From: Microbacterium sp. CH12i
Lineage (GTDB): Bacteria > Actinomycetota > Actinomycetes > Actinomycetales > Microbacteriaceae
Length of the DNA: 64,000 bases
Assembly: GCF_000685355.1 (NCBI RefSeq)
Contig: NZ_JHET01000007.1
Span: forward strand, 372,001 to 436,000
Reading direction: 5' to 3'
The notes beneath the pieces are model-generated. The model was not told the DNA's origin and did not search any database. It saw nothing but the letters and a program-made list of their open reading frames with translations. This document shows, one piece after another, positions 11,218 through 22,202 of the stretch. A program made the position numbers and the translations under genes. How positions within the stretch are numbered: position 1 is the first letter of the stretch; each line of letters opens with the position of its first letter.

Positions 11218-13019
11218 TTAGTCCTCCTCATCGAACGCAGGCGCGTGGTCACGCGCGTACTGGACGTAGTTGTTGCTGACGCCCTGAGGCACCATCGGCC
11301 AGACCATCGCATCAGCAGAGACGACGAAGTCGATCACGACCGGGCGGTCGTTGGTGTCCAGAGCGAGCTGGATCGCCGCATCCACTTCTTCTTCTTTCTC
11401 CACTCGAATCGCGAGGCAGCCATAGGCCTCGGCGAGCTTGACGAAGTCGGGAATGCGGACCGTGCCATGGCCTGTGTTGAGGTCGGTGTTCGAGTGGCGG
11501 CCGTCGTAGAACAGGGTCTGCCATTGGCGGACCATACCCAAGGACGAGTTGTTGATGATCGCGACCTTGATCGGGATGTTGTTTATCGTGCAGGTCGCGA
11601 GCTCCTGATTTGTCATCTGGAAGCATCCGTCGCCGTCGATCGACCAGACCACACGGTCGGGTTCGGCGACCTTGGCGCCCATGGCTGCCGGCACGGAGTA
11701 GCCCATCGTGCCCGCACCACCGGAGTTCAACCAGGCATTGGGGCGCTCGTACTTGATGAACTGCGCAGACCACATCTGGTGCTGGCCAACGCCGGAGGCA
11801 TAGATACCTTCCGGGCCCGTCATTTCGCCGATCCGCTTGATCACGTACTGCGGTGAGAGCAGGCCATCGCTGGGGTCGGTGTAGCCGAGCGGGAACTCGT
11901 CGCGGAGACCGTCGAGGTAGGACCACCACTCCTCCGTGTCGGGCTTCTCACCGTTGATTGCACCGCGGAATGCGGCATCCAGATCGATCAGCACGTCACG
12001 GACGTCGCCGACGATCGGCACATCAGCCAACCTAATCTTGGAGATCTCGGCCGGGTCGATGTCGACGTGCACGACCTTGGCGTGCGGGGCGAACAGCTTC
12101 GCCTTGCCCGTGACACGGTCGTCGAAACGCGCACCGAGCGACACAATCAGGTCGGCCTCCTGCAGCGCGAGCACCGCGGGAACGGTGCCGTGCATGCCAG
12201 GCATGCCCAACTGCTGCGGGTGCGAGTCCGGGAAGGCGCCTCGCGCCATCAGGGTCGTCACGACCGGTGCGCCGGTTGTCTCGGCCAGCGCGAGCAATTC
12301 AGCGGACGCTCGCCCGCGGATCACGCCACCGCCGACGTACAGCACCGGCTTCTTGGCTGCGGCCAGCATGTTCGCTGCCGCCTGGATCTGCTTGCCATGC
12401 GCCTTCGTCACGGGACGGTAGCCGGGCAGGTCGACCTTGGGAGGCCAGATGAACGGCGCCATCGCCTGCTGTGCATCCTTCGTGATGTCGACCAGCACAG
12501 GACCTGGACGCCCGGTCGAGGCGATCTCGTAGGCCGCAGCGAGCGCGCCGGGGATCTCGGAGGCGTCCTTCACGAGGAACGAGTGCTTCGTCACCGGCAT
12601 GGTGATACCGACGATGTCTGCCTCTTGGAAGGCATCCGTTCCCATCAGGGTGGAGAACACCTGACCGGTGATCGCGAGCAACGGAACCGAGTCCATGTAG
12701 CGTCGGCGATTGCGGTGACGAGGTTGGTGGCTCCAGGCCCGGAGGTGGCGATGCACACGCCGACCTTGCCGGATGCCGATGCATAGCCCTCTGCCGCGTG
12801 ACCTGCACCCTGTTCATGGCGAACGAGGATGTGCCGAAGCTTGTCAGTGTCCATCAGCGGGTCGTAGACCGGCAGGATCGCTCCGCCAGGGATCCCGAAC
12901 ACGTCGGTAACGCCGAGAAGCTCGAGTGAGCGCACAACGGCCTCAGCTCCCGAGATCTCGGGAGCGGCGGACTTCTGGGATGGCGGCCGCGGAACGGCCG
13001 AAACAGAATCAGCAGTCAT
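11218..13019 (-). CDS. ilvB: Acetolactate synthase large subunit (one-base frameshift)
   Basis: A thiamine-diphosphate enzyme that condenses two pyruvates to 2-acetolactate, the first common step of valine and leucine synthesis. The N-terminal part carries [14 protein letters not shown] and the catalytic glutamate in [17 protein letters not shown]. After about residue 107 the frame is lost at about 12700-12702, where one base is missing; inserting it continues as [17 protein letters not shown]. The other part includes [15 protein letters not shown]...NN, which binds ThDP and Mg2+. The repaired length is about 600 residues, which is normal. ilvN follows after three bases and ilvD precedes on the same strand. 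Confidence 0.93.
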
Positions 13020-13073
13020 GTCTTTCCTTGGTGATCGGAGAGTTCAACAGCACTCGGTTGTGATGTTCGGGTC

Positions 13074-13094
13074 CTGACCTTGTCGAAGGATCAG
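13074..13094. repeat. Short hairpin related to the 10664 element
   Basis: CTGACCTT and AAGG-a-TCAG pair around the loop GTCG. The core, read on the minus strand as CCTTCGACAAGG, resembles the unit at 10664-10691. It overlaps the ilvD stop codon in the 71-base ilvD-ilvB gap. Confidence 0.5.
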
Positions 13095-14809
13095 CCCGTC
13101 GTTGCGCCCTCTGCAGCGGAGCGCACGAGTTTCGAGTACTTGGCAAGAACGCCACGGGTATAGCGCGGGGGAAGTGGCTCCCAGCCAGAACGGCGGGAGG
13201 CGAGCTCTGCCTCATCAACGAGTAAGTCAAGAGAGCGAGCTGCGATATCGACCCGTATCAGATCACCATCGCGCACGAAGGCAATAGGACCTGCGTCCAC
13301 CGCTTCGGGTGCTATGTGGCCGATGCACAGGCCGGTTGTGCCGCCTGAGAATCGCCCGTCCGTCAAGAGTAGTACATCTTTTCCGAGCCCAGCTCCCTTG
13401 ATGGCCGCGGTGATCGCGAGCATCTCGCGCATTCCGGGTCCGCCCTTGGGACCCTCGTAGCGGATCACGATGACCTCGCCGGCGTTGATCTCACCGTTGG
13501 CGACAGCATCCATCGCCGCGCGCTCACGCTCGAAGACGCGAGCGGGACCCTCGAAGACGTCGGCGTCGAATCCGGCGGACTTCACGACGGCACCCTCAGG
13601 AGCAAACGATCCGTGCAGAATCGTCAGGCCGCCTGTTGCGTGGATCGGGTTGTCGAACGTGTGGATTACCTCGCCGTCGATCGGACCGGGGTTGAGGTCG
13701 GCAAGGTTCTCTGCGAGCGTTTTGCCGGTGACCGTGAGTGCGTCGCCATGCAGCAGGCCTTCGTCGAGCATCGCCTTCATGATCACGGGGATGCCGCCCT
13801 GGCGGTCGACATCGTTCATCACGTACTGACCGAAAGGCTTCATATCTGCGACGTGCGGAACCTTGTCGCCGATGCGGTTGAAATCATGCAACGTCAGGTC
13901 GACATCAGCTTCACGAGCGATCGCCAGCAGGTGCAGCACGACGTTGGTGGAACCGCCGAGAGCCATCGCGAGAGCGATTGCATTCTCGAAAGCTTCCTTC
14001 GTGAGAATGTCGCGCGTGGTGATTCCCAGACGCAGCAGGTTAACCACGGCTTCGCCAGAACGGTGCGCGAAGTAGTCACGGCGACGGTCGGCTGCGGGCG
14101 GGGCCGCGGAGCCCGGAAGGCTAAGACCCAGCGCTTCGGCGACGGATGCCATCGTGTTGGCCGTGTACATGCCGCCGCAGGCACCCTCGCCGGGAGCAAT
14201 CGCGCACTCGATGCGCTTGAGGTCTTCTTCGCTCATGAGGCCAGCGCGGCACGCGCCAACAGCCTCGAACGAGTCGATGATCGTGACGTCTTTCTCGGTG
14301 CCGTCTGAGAGCTTCACCCAGCCAGGTGCAATCGATCCCGCGTACAGGAAGACGCTGGACAGATCCAAGCGTGCGCTGGCCATGAGCATGCCGGGGATGG
14401 ACTTGTCACACCCGGCGAGCAGAACACTGCCGTCAAGACGCTCAGCCATCATGACGGTCTCGACCGAGTCAGCGATGACCTCACGGGAGACCAACGAGAA
14501 GTGCATGCCCTCGTGGCCCATCGAGATGCCGTCAGAGACGGAGATTGTGCCGAACTGCAGCGGGTAGCCGCCGCCGGAGTGCACGCCCTCTTTCGCACCC
14601 TGCGCGAGACGATCGAGGCTCAGGTTGCAGGGCGTGATCTCGTTCCAACTGGAGGCGATGCCGATCTGGGGCTTACCCCAGTCTGCGTCCCCCATACCCA
14701 CGGCACGAAGCATGCCTCGGGAGGTAGTGGCCTCAATGCCGTCAGTGACGACGCGGCTGCGGGGCTTGATGTCGATGGGCGCGTTCAAAGCAGGATCTTG
14801 CGAGGACAT
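13091..14809 (-). CDS. ilvD: Dihydroxy-acid dehydratase
   Basis: An iron-sulphur enzyme of 572 residues that dehydrates 2,3-dihydroxyisovalerate and its isoleucine counterpart. Cluster cysteines are seen in [35 protein letters not shown] and [17 protein letters not shown]. The C-terminal [18 protein letters not shown] block is also present. It lies upstream of ilvB on the same strand with a 71-base gap, completing the ilvD-B-N-C set. No abnormality is seen. Confidence 0.96.
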   Translation of the reverse strand: MSSQDPALNAPIDIKPRSRVVTDGIEATTSRGMLRAVGMGDADWGKPQIGIASSWNEITPCNLSLDRLAQGAKEGVHSGGGYPLQFGTISVSDGISMGHEGMHFSLVSREVIADSVETVMMAERLDGSVLLAGCDKSIPGMLMASARLDLSSVFLYAGSIAPGWVKLSDGTEKDVTIIDSFEAVGACRAGLMSEEDLKRIECAIAPGEGACGGMYTANTMASVAEALGLSLPGSAAPPAADRRRDYFAHRSGEAVVNLLRLGITTRDILTKEAFENAIALAMALGGSTNVVLHLLAIAREADVDLTLHDFNRIGDKVPHVADMKPFGQYVMNDVDRQGGIPVIMKAMLDEGLLHGDALTVTGKTLAENLADLNPGPIDGEVIHTFDNPIHATGGLTILHGSFAPEGAVVKSAGFDADVFEGPARVFERERAAMDAVANGEINAGEVIVIRYEGPKGGPGMREMLAITAAIKGAGLGKDVLLLTDGRFSGGTTGLCIGHIAPEAVDAGPIAFVRDGDLIRVDIAARSLDLLVDEAELASRRSGWEPLPPRYTRGVLAKYSKLVRSAAEGATTG

Positions 14810-14818
14810 GACGGCAGT

Positions 14819-15616
14819 CTATTCCCGTCCGGCGGCTCGCTCGGTCGCGAGTGCCTCCAGAAGAGTCGCGATCTCTTGTGGGTTCGCCACACGCAGCGTC
14901 GCGGCAGACTCCCCCGCACCGACCCGGACCCCCAGATCGCCAGGCTGCAGCACGCGAATGGCATCTTCATCGGTGACGTCATCGCCAGCGAACAGGATGC
15001 CGGTCGCCTCGAAGTGACCCCGAAGTGCGTCCATCGCGGCGTCCTTGCCTTCACTGCGTGAGGAGAACTCAAGCACCCGGTGTCCTACGCGCCGGCGCCA
15101 GTGCGGAAAGCGTCCTGCGACGAGCGCATCGATCTCGGCGAATACCGCGGTCTCAACCTCAGCCGTGGCAGCGCGTGTGTGGATTCCCATTCCGAAGCTC
15201 TTGGGCTCAAGACTCGCGCCTTCATAACGATCGACGATCGGCCGTGCCGCTGCCCAGAGATCTTCCTTGCTGCCCTCCGCGGCAGAAGTTTCGGCCGGAT
15301 CAGCATCGCCGAGGCCTGGGAACCAATACTGCGCACCATGCGAACCGGCAAGCGCGATCAGCGAATCGGCGGAGTGCTCGGTGATCTCCTTCAGATCGTG
15401 CATGCTGCGTCCGGAGACGTACGCAACGAAGGTGTCTGGCATCGAGGCGAGGCGGTCGACCTGGGTCTTCACCTCGGGCAGCGCTCGTGCCGCCATCGGC
15501 TCAGCGACCAGCGGAGAGGCAGTGCCGTCGAAGTCGAGTGCGACGACCAGCCGTTGTGTGGTCGCTATCGCCGTGAGGGCGTCGTCTGAGGTTCCAGGGG
15601 TCCACGTGCGGGTCAT
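14819..15616 (-). CDS. otsB: Trehalose-6-phosphate phosphatase
   Basis: A HAD-superfamily phosphatase of about 265 residues that releases trehalose from trehalose-6-phosphate. Motif I is LVVALDFDGTASPLV near residue 25, YVSGRSMHDL follows, and motif IV is ILFAGDDVTDEDAI near the C-terminus. The start at 15616 (MTRTWTPG) is chosen because it sits just before the HAD domain; the longer version would extend back into otsA. otsA lies 55 bases upstream on the same strand, so both steps of trehalose synthesis are encoded together. Confidence 0.92.
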   Translation of the reverse strand: MTRTWTPGTSDDALTAIATTQRLVVALDFDGTASPLVAEPMAARALPEVKTQVDRLASMPDTFVAYVSGRSMHDLKEITEHSADSLIALAGSHGAQYWFPGLGDADPAETSAAEGSKEDLWAAARPIVDRYEGASLEPKSFGMGIHTRAATAEVETAVFAEIDALVAGRFPHWRRRVGHRVLEFSSRSEGKDAAMDALRGHFEATGILFAGDDVTDEDAIRVLQPGDLGVRVGAGESAATLRVANPQEIATLLEALATERAAGRE

Positions 15617-15671
15617 AGAGCTTATCCTCGTCGGGTCGGTCGGCACCGCGGTGTCACGGCGCGCGACGGTG

Positions 15672-17083
15672 TCACATGCGCGCCGCGCGGGCTGCAGCCA
15701 GTGCTTCCAAGAACGATGACGACCAGGCGTTGACGTCATGCTCCAGAACACGCCGTCGCAGCGATCGCATGCGTTTGCTTTGTTCGGCCGCCGGCATCTC
15801 GACCGCTGTCATGATCGCCTCTTTAAGGTCTTCGATGTCGTGCGGGTTCACGCGGATGGCCTGTCGGAGTTCATCGGCTGCTCCGGCGAATTCGCTGAGT
15901 ACCAGTGCGCCACGGTTGTCGGCACGGGTGGCGATGTACTCCTTCGCGACGAGGTTCATGCCGTCACGGAGCGCCGTCACCAGCATCACATCGGCGGCGA
16001 GGTACAGCGCCACCATCTCTTCTCGAGGGAACGCCTGATGCAGATAGCGGATCGCCGAGTGGCCCATCGTGTCGGTGTCACCGTTGATGCGTCCGACGGC
16101 GAGTTCGATTTCGTCGCGAAGGTTCACATACGCGTCGACTCGCTCGCGGCTCGGACTCGCCACCTGGACGAGGGTCACGTCCTCGACCTTGAGCCGGCCC
16201 TCTGCGAGCAGCTCGCCGTAGGCCTTGATCCGGTGGCCGATGCCCTTGGTGTAGTCAAGGCGATCCACGCCCAGCACGATCGTCTTCGGGTTGCCGAGGC
16301 TCTCGCGGATCTCTGCGGCTCTGGCCTTGACTTCGGGCTTTGCGATGAGCTCGAGATAAGGAGCGGTATCGATAGAAATCGGGAACGCCTTCGCGATGAC
16401 CGTGCGTTCGCCGTTCGCTTCGGGAACGACGACGGTCGTGGCCTTGCGTGGTACCCCAGTCGACGACGGACTGCGGCGAGGAAGTAGCTCGCATCCTGTG
16501 CACGTTGAAAGCCGACAACATCAGCACCCAGCAGCCCGCGCAGAACCTGATCACGCCACGGCAACTGCGCGTACAGCCCGTGCATGGGGAACGGAATGTG
16601 GTGGAAGTACCCGATCGTCACATCTGGGCGCAGTGCCCGCACCATTTCCGGAACAAGCTGCAGCTGGTAGTCGTGCACCCAGACGGTCCCGTTCTCTGCC
16701 ACTGCCGCTGCGGCGGCCTCTGCGAATCGTCGATTGACGACGACGTAGGCATCCCACCACTCCCGGTGATACTGCGGCGGAGCGATCACGTCGTGATACA
16801 GCGGCCAGATCGTGTCGTTCGCAAAGCCTTCGTAGTACTCAGCGACTTCCCGAGCGCTGAGCGGAACCGGAATCAGCCGAAGACCGTTCGTGGTGAATGG
16901 TTCGAACTCAAGATCGGCCTGGCCCGGCCAACCGACCCACGCGCCATCAACGTTGCGCATGACGGGTTCGAGCGCCGCCACCAGACCACCAGGCGACGTA
17001 CGCCATGTTTCTGTACTGTCTTCGCCCACAACTCGATCGACCGGAAGCCGATTGGCGACAACGACGAACTCTGCGTTAGTCAT
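15672..17083 (-). CDS. otsA: Trehalose-6-phosphate synthase (one-base frameshift)
   Basis: A GT20 glycosyltransferase that joins UDP-glucose and glucose-6-phosphate. The N-terminal frame has [26 protein letters not shown] and YFHHIPFP. The C-terminal frame has [35 protein letters not shown] and [15 protein letters not shown]. They are separated by a missing G in a run now four long (16454-16457 on the plus strand); restoring it gives [18 protein letters not shown] and 470 residues, the normal size. ATG 17083 has GAGGAG upstream. otsB follows. Trehalose serves in osmoprotection and desiccation tolerance. Confidence 0.93.
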
Positions 17084-17117
17084 GGGACTCCTCACACCGG
17101 TGTTCAGTATCCCCAGG

Positions 17118-18352
17118 CTATCGAGTTCGGGGGTGGGTGCGACTGAGGAACCAGTTCACGACGCCGGCACCGACAGCGATAGCCGCCGCGATCATGGGCA
17201 GCAGCAGCGCGGCGGACGTGCCCCAGCTCTCGGCGATTCCCCCTGTGACAGCGGCGCCGAGGGACTGACCGACGATCACCGCTGAGCCCAGCATGGTCAT
17301 GACGGTGGCGGAGCGACCGAGAGGACTGCGGGCTGCACCGAAACTGTATTGCGTGACAAGCGTCGGTCCGATGCCGATGCCCATGATGCCCAGCGCCCAC
17401 GCCATCGCCGCTGGAGTGTCGACAAAAAGCAGTAAAAGTGAACCGAGCAGAAGGATGCCGGAAAACACCAGCCAGCGACTGCGCAGCGAGAATCGCGGCG
17501 GTAGCCAAGCGACGCCGAGCGCGAGAATCGCCGATCCAACGCCCATGACGCCGTACAGGAGCCCCGCCTGTTCTGGCGCCCCACGGTCTTCCATGAAAGA
17601 TGTCAACGCGGTCAGCATCGTGCCGAAGAAGACACCCACACCGAGGATTCCGACGACAACGACGAGCAACTGCGGGCGCAGTAGCTCTGTCACCTTCGAC
17701 GGAGCGCGCCCGTCCGCGTCGCGTTCTTCGGACACGTGTCGACCGCTCGGATGCAGCGCGAAGGCACCGACGAAAAAGCACGGTGAGGGCGGCTGCTCCG
17801 ACTAGCGGCGCCCATGGCGCAATCAACGAGGCGAGCACGCCGACGATAAAAAGGCCCGAACACGAAAACGGTCTCATCCGCCGCGGATTCGTAGGCCATG
17901 GTTCCCGAGATGGTACGTGCGCGCACGGATTCTGGCATCCGGTCCCGGATGATCGTCACCAGCCGTGATCGCGACATCGGCGCCACCTGGGGTGCAGTCG
18001 CCCCGATGCCGAAGGCAGCGAGAAGCACGAGGCCGTCTGCTGCCGCGCTGTAGACGACGAAGGCAAACACGAGCAGCATTGTGCCGTTAGCGATGGCGAG
18101 AAGCACGAGGACTGCGCGTTGGCCGAAGCGGTCAGCGGCCGCACCGAGCAACGGCCCGAAGAGCGCTGTGCCGATGCCGACAGCAGCCGAGGTGAGCCCG
18201 CCGAGCGATAACGATCCGCGCACTGAGACGACGATGGTGAGGACACCGACGACCATCATCGCGAATGGCAGTCGCGCCACGAAGGCGATGAAGAAGTACG
18301 GGAGGCCTGCTTCGCGAAGCAGGCTCGTCTGCGCGGGGTGTGTCTGGGTCAT
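17118..18352 (-). CDS. MFS transporter (two one-base insertions)
   Basis: About 410 residues after removal of one extra base in each of two five-base A runs (17773-17777 and 17848-17852). The three frames then join as [14 protein letters not shown] and [17 protein letters not shown]. The N-terminal half shows helices and a loop [15 protein letters not shown] of motif A type. The second half has a soluble linker and six more helices. It belongs to the major facilitator superfamily; the substrate is not recognised. It lies just upstream of otsA on the same strand with a 34-base gap, so co-transcription is likely. Both lesions are homopolymer errors in form. Confidence 0.8.
18305..18324. repeat. 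Perfect 20-base palindrome in the MFS 5' coding region
   Basis: GCCTGCTTCG is followed directly by its reverse complement. It encodes part of SLLREAGLP near residue 12 of the transporter. It could fold in the mRNA near the start codon or be chance in a high-GC codon context. Confidence 0.45.
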
Positions 18353-18403
18353 GGCTCTCGCGCGTCTATCCTATCCGCGCGTCGAGCGTATTAGGTTTGA
18401 GGC

Positions 18404-18685
18404 ATGCGCTATCTCTTCAGCACAGGTCTTATCGGGGCGGTCACCGCCGGTATCTCACTACTGCGCGGCACGCGCGAAACACCGATCACCTGGCGTGCGG
18501 TGCTCGCCTGGGTGAGCTGGGGCATCACCATTGCCCTCGCGATCGGCGCCGCGATCGACATGCGGCGCGAGGCAAAGGGCGTGCCCGTCGCAGCAGATTC
18601 ACCACTCGCTGCTCAGCAGTCCAAGCGCGCGCAGAAAGATATCAAGCGCGTTGAGAAGCAGCTGAAGGCTGCGCAGAAGCGCTGA
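18404..18685 (+). CDS. Small membrane protein with basic C-terminal tail
   Basis: A 93-residue product with a likely membrane segment near the N-terminus (MRYLFSTGLIGAVTAGISLL), a second one (AWVSWGITIALAIGAAI) and a lysine/glutamine-rich tail ending KRVEKQLKAAQKR that may be helical. A TGAGG ribosome site precedes the ATG. It is divergent from the MFS gene and its stop abuts the convergent thiolase stop. No family is recognised. Confidence 0.65.
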   Translation: MRYLFSTGLIGAVTAGISLLRGTRETPITWRAVLAWVSWGITIALAIGAAIDMRREAKGVPVAADSPLAAQQSKRAQKDIKRVEKQLKAAQKR

Positions 18686-19864
18686 TCAGCAGGTGAGAAT
18701 CAGCGCTTCGCCCTGACCGCCTCCGCCGCATAGTCCCACTGCCACGGTGCCGCTCCCCCGACGCGCGAGCTCGTGAGCCATGTGCACGACGAGTCGGTTG
18801 CCGGACACCCCGATCGGATGGCCGAAAGCGATACCGCCACCGTGGATGTTCACTATGTCGCTCGAGACGCCCAGCTCGACCTGCGAGCGGGCAACGACTG
18901 CACCGAAGGCCTCATTGATCTCGACAAGGTCAAGGTCCGCAGCGCTGATGCCCTGCTTCTCGAGCGCACGGTAAATCGCCTGGGCAGGCTGTGCCTGCAG
19001 CGAGTTGTCTGGGCCAGCGGTCTGACCGCTCGCCCCGATCGTGGCGAGCACCGGCCAGCCCTGAGCTTCGGCGTTCTCGCGGGTGGTCACCACGACGGCT
19101 GACGCGCCATCGGAGATCTGCGAGGAGTTGCCGGCGGTGATAGAACCTCCCTCGGCGAATGCCGCACGCAGCTTTGCGAGGCTCTCCGTCGTCGTCTCTG
19201 GACGAATTCCTTCGTCCTTGGTCACGACGAGCGCGTCACCGCGGCGCTGTGGCACCTCGACCGACACGAGCTCGGCGTCGAACACACCAGCGTCCTGCGC
19301 CGCAGCAGCACGCTGGTGCGAGAGTGCGGCAACGGTGTCCTGCGCTTCACGGGTGAGTTCGAATCGCGAATTGTGGCGCTCGGTCGAAGCTCCCATGCTC
19401 TCTTGGTCATAGGCGTCGGTGAGTCCGTCGTAGGCCATGTGGTCAAGCACCTCGACGCTGCCGTACGTCCAACCATCACGCGAGCCCATCAGCATGTGCG
19501 GTGCGCGCGTCATCGACTCCATTCCGCCAGCCACCACAGTCGTGGCATCCCCCGTGCGGATCATGCGCGCAGCGTCAATGATCGCCGTCAAACCCGACAG
19601 GCATACCTTGTTGACCGAGTGGGCGGGAACGTCCCAACCGATGCCAGCCCCAATGGATGCTTGGCGTGCCGCATTCTGTCCTGAACCCGCAGCGAGCACC
19701 TGTCCAACGATCACGGCATCGACTGCCGTGGGGTCGATGGACGCCTGCTCGAGCGCACCCTTGATCGCGAACGAGCCGAGCTGAGGCGCGCTGAACGACG
19801 CAAGCTGCCCCTTCAACCGGCCCTGCGGCGTGCGCGCGGCGGCGACGATGACGATGTCACTCAT
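18686..19864 (-). CDS. Acetyl-CoA acetyltransferase (thiolase)
   Basis: A thiolase of 392 residues that cleaves acetoacetyl-CoA to two acetyl-CoA, or works in reverse. The acyl-accepting cysteine is C88 in [12 protein letters not shown]. Further marks are NGGSIAxGHP-like [14 protein letters not shown] and the second catalytic cysteine in [14 protein letters not shown]. The ATG at 19864 overlaps the stop of the CoA-transferase beta gene. With the two transferase subunits upstream it completes acetoacetate to acetyl-CoA conversion. A beta-ketoadipyl-CoA thiolase role is the main alternative, since that pathway uses a similar three-gene set. Confidence 0.92.
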   Translation of the reverse strand: MSDIVIVAAARTPQGRLKGQLASFSAPQLGSFAIKGALEQASIDPTAVDAVIVGQVLAAGSGQNAARQASIGAGIGWDVPAHSVNKVCLSGLTAIIDAARMIRTGDATTVVAGGMESMTRAPHMLMGSRDGWTYGSVEVLDHMAYDGLTDAYDQESMGASTERHNSRFELTREAQDTVAALSHQRAAAAQDAGVFDAELVSVEVPQRRGDALVVTKDEGIRPETTTESLAKLRAAFAEGGSITAGNSSQISDGASAVVVTTRENAEAQGWPVLATIGASGQTAGPDNSLQAQPAQAIYRALEKQGISAADLDLVEINEAFGAVVARSQVELGVSSDIVNIHGGGIAFGHPIGVSGNRLVVHMAHELARRGSGTVAVGLCGGGGQGEALILTC

Positions 19865-20514
19865 GAGAGCTCCTTCAGGTCTTCCGAAATGATCAGTGGC
19901 GGCTCGGTGGCGGCGATGACCTCCTGCACACTCACACCCGGTGCGGTCTCGACCAACACGAGTCCGTCGTCTGTGACGTCTATGACCGCGAGGTCGGTAA
20001 TGATCCGATGCGCTACTCCCCTGCCGGTAAGCGGCAGAGAGCACTCATTGACGATCTTGGCGGAGCCGTCTTTGGCGACATGCTCCATGAGGATGATGAG
20101 ACGACCGGCACCATGAACCAGGTCCATCGCACCGCCAGGCCCCTTGACCATCTTGCCGGGGATCATCCAGTTCGCCAGATCGCCGGTCCGAGAGACCTGC
20201 ATGGCGCCCAGGATGGCGGCGTCGATCTTGCCGCCGCGGATCATCCCGAAACTCATTGCAGAGTCGAAGAAGGAAGTGCCGGGAAGAGTCGTCACCGTCT
20301 CCTTTCCTGCGTTGATCAAGTCTGGATCGACCGCGTCTTCGGTCGGATACGGCCCCACACCGAGGATGCCGTTCTCGGACTGCAGCACGACCGTGACGCC
20401 GTCGGGAACATAGTTGGGGACGAGGGTCGGCAGGCCGATACCCAGGTTGACGTACGAGCCATCGGTGAGTTCGGCAGCGGCACGGGCGGCCATCTGCTCG
20501 CGGGTGAGTGCCAT
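19861..20514 (-). CDS. scoB: 3-oxoacid CoA-transferase, subunit B
   Basis: A beta subunit of 217 residues. The catalytic glutamate that forms the enzyme-CoA thioester is E47 in [29 protein letters not shown] and [18 protein letters not shown] are standard family blocks. ATG 20514 starts one base after the subunit A stop region, and its end overlaps the thiolase start, so A-B-thiolase is a tight operon. Substrate is either acetoacetate (succinyl-CoA donor) or 3-oxoadipate; the nearby 3-hydroxybutyrate dehydrogenase favours acetoacetate. That choice is inference. Confidence 0.9.
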   Translation of the reverse strand: MALTREQMAARAAAELTDGSYVNLGIGLPTLVPNYVPDGVTVVLQSENGILGVGPYPTEDAVDPDLINAGKETVTTLPGTSFFDSAMSFGMIRGGKIDAAILGAMQVSRTGDLANWMIPGKMVKGPGGAMDLVHGAGRLIILMEHVAKDGSAKIVNECSLPLTGRGVAHRIITDLAVIDVTDDGLVLVETAPGVSVQEVIAATEPPLIISEDLKELS

Positions 20515-20515
20515 C

Positions 20516-21292
20516 TCAGGCTCCTTCGCTCTTGGTGACGGTACGACGCTCGATGCGCTTCTCGATATCGGTACCGACCTCGACGATGCGGTGGACGAAC
20601 ACACCAGGCAGATGCACGCGGTCGGGGTCGATCTCGCCTGGCTCGACGAGCTGTTCGACCTGCGCGATGCAGATTCGACCGGCCATCGCCGCAAGCGGGT
20701 TGAAGTTGCGGGCCGCCTTGTTGAACACGAGGTTGCCGTGACGATCACCGGCGACGGCGTGGACGAGTGCGAAGTCTGTGGCGATCGCCTCTTCCAGCAC
20801 GAACTCCTTCGCAACACCGTTGACGTCGAAAGTGCGAACGTCCTTCGCCGGAGATGCGATATCAATCGATCCGTCTGGGTTGTAGCGCCGCGGCAAGCCG
20901 CCCTCGGCGACCTGTGTGCCGACGCCGGTCTGTGTGAAGAATGCCGCGATGCCAGAGCCACCGGCACGGAGCTTCTCGGCGAGGGTACCTTGCGGCGTGA
21001 GCTCAAGCTCGAGTTCGCCAGAAAGGAACTGCCGCTCGAACTCCTTGTTCTCGCCGACGTATGACGAGGTCATCTTGCGGATGCGCTGCGCATTCAGAAG
21101 CACACCGAGTCCCCAATCGTCGACACCGCAATTGTTGCTGACCACGCTGAGGTCTTTCGTGCCCTGCGCGAGCAGAGCTTCGATGAGGGCGATCGGGTTT
21201 CCGGAGAGTCCGAACCCTCCGACCGCCAGCGATGCACCATTCGGGATGTCGGCGACGGCTTCCGCAGCCGATGCCCATTGTTTGTCGATCAC
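20516..21292 (-). CDS. scoA: 3-oxoacid CoA-transferase, subunit A
   Basis: An alpha subunit of 258 residues with [20 protein letters not shown] near the N-terminus, [14 protein letters not shown], and the oxyanion region [21 protein letters not shown]. It starts with GTG at 21292 behind a strong AAGGAGTG. It heads the scoA-scoB-thiolase operon and is divergent from an iclR gene whose operator lies in the 104-base gap, so the IclR protein probably controls this operon. Confidence 0.9.
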   Translation of the reverse strand: MIDKQWASAAEAVADIPNGASLAVGGFGLSGNPIALIEALLAQGTKDLSVVSNNCGVDDWGLGVLLNAQRIRKMTSSYVGENKEFERQFLSGELELELTPQGTLAEKLRAGGSGIAAFFTQTGVGTQVAEGGLPRRYNPDGSIDIASPAKDVRTFDVNGVAKEFVLEEAIATDFALVHAVAGDRHGNLVFNKAARNFNPLAAMAGRICIAQVEQLVEPGEIDPDRVHLPGVFVHRIVEVGTDIEKRIERRTVTKSEGA

Positions 21293-21359
21293 GCATCACT
21301 CCTTCGTGTGAGGTCTCCCTCCAGCATCCGCCTTTCGAGCCTCGTCTCTAAACCGGGTC

Positions 21360-21404
21360 TTGCCATGTGGACTAATCTCCCGATAGTGTCCACATTATGG
21401 ACAC
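21360..21404 (+). promoter_or_regulatory. iclR promoter with operator palindrome over the start codon
   Basis: A -35-like TTGCCA (21360-21365), 16 bases of spacer and GATAGT (21382-21387) end nine bases before the iclR ATG, which predicts a leaderless message. GTGTCCA (21386-21392) and TGGACAC (21398-21404) form a perfect 7-bp inverted repeat with a five-base centre that contains the start codon. Autorepression by IclR is the likely use. Confidence 0.62.
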
Positions 21405-22184
21405 ACCCTCGCGATCTATCCCCGGCACGCAGGCTGTGGCACGCGCCGCGCGGCTGCTGCGACTGGTCACTGCGAGCGGCGAAGAGGGCGCCGGTCTGCA
21501 AGAGCTCGCACACTCGGCAGACCTCTCTCGCTCGACCGCGCATCGCCTGCTCAGCGCGCTCCGCGTAGAGGGACTGGTCGACCGCGACGAAGAGAGCGGG
21601 AAATGGATGCCGGGACCTGAGCTCTTCCTCATGGGATCAGTGGCCGCAGCGCGCTACGACATCACCGCGCTCGCACGCGACATCGTGCGCTCTTTGGCGG
21701 TGAAGACCGAAGAGAGCGCGTTCCTCTCGGTACGACGTGCCGACGAGACAGTCTGCCTTCTCCGCGAAGAAGGGTCGTTCCCGATCCGCTCATTCGTGCT
21801 CAGCGAAGGCGTGCGATTTCCCCTCGGTGTCGCCAGCGCTGGCCTCGCCATCCTGTCGTTCTTGCCTGACCACGATGTGGATGCGTACCTAGAACGACAC
21901 CCAGAGCTCAGTGAGCGGTGGGGTCGTACCCACCGGAGTGACCCTCTACGAACGAGACTGGCCGAAACGAAAGAACGCGGCTACGCCATCAACCCCGGAC
22001 TCATCGTCGAGGGCAGCTGGGGCATGGGTGCCGCGGTCTTCGATCGCTCCGGCGCCCGGAGTGGGCGCTAAGCGTGACCGGGGTTGAATTCAGGTTCGGG
22101 CCTGATCGCATCGCTCAGCTCGGACGCACCCTTCTCGCGCACGCGCACCAGCTCTCCTCGCGGATCGCCAGCTCGCGGCGTTGA
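21397..22184 (+). CDS. IclR family regulator (one-base frameshift)
   Basis: An N-terminal winged helix (LQELAHSADLSRSTAHRLLS, near residues 29-48) is followed by the IclR effector domain (KTEESAFLSVRRADETVC, GVRFPLGVASAGLAILSF). The frame breaks at a C run (22055-22057), where one base is missing. With it restored the protein continues APEWALSVTGVEFRFG and ends QLSSRIASSRR at 22184, giving 262 residues, the family norm; unrepaired it stops 38 residues early. It is divergent from scoA and probably regulates acetoacetate catabolism, sensing a pathway intermediate. The message is predicted to be leaderless. Confidence 0.87.
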
Positions 22185-22202
22185 TGATCAGTCGCGCGTC
22201 GA

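Noticed and set aside
16454..16457. Programmed frameshifting in otsA and other split genes
   Set aside because: No slippery heptamer or downstream pseudoknot was noticed, and the same kind of lesion recurs in many unrelated genes.
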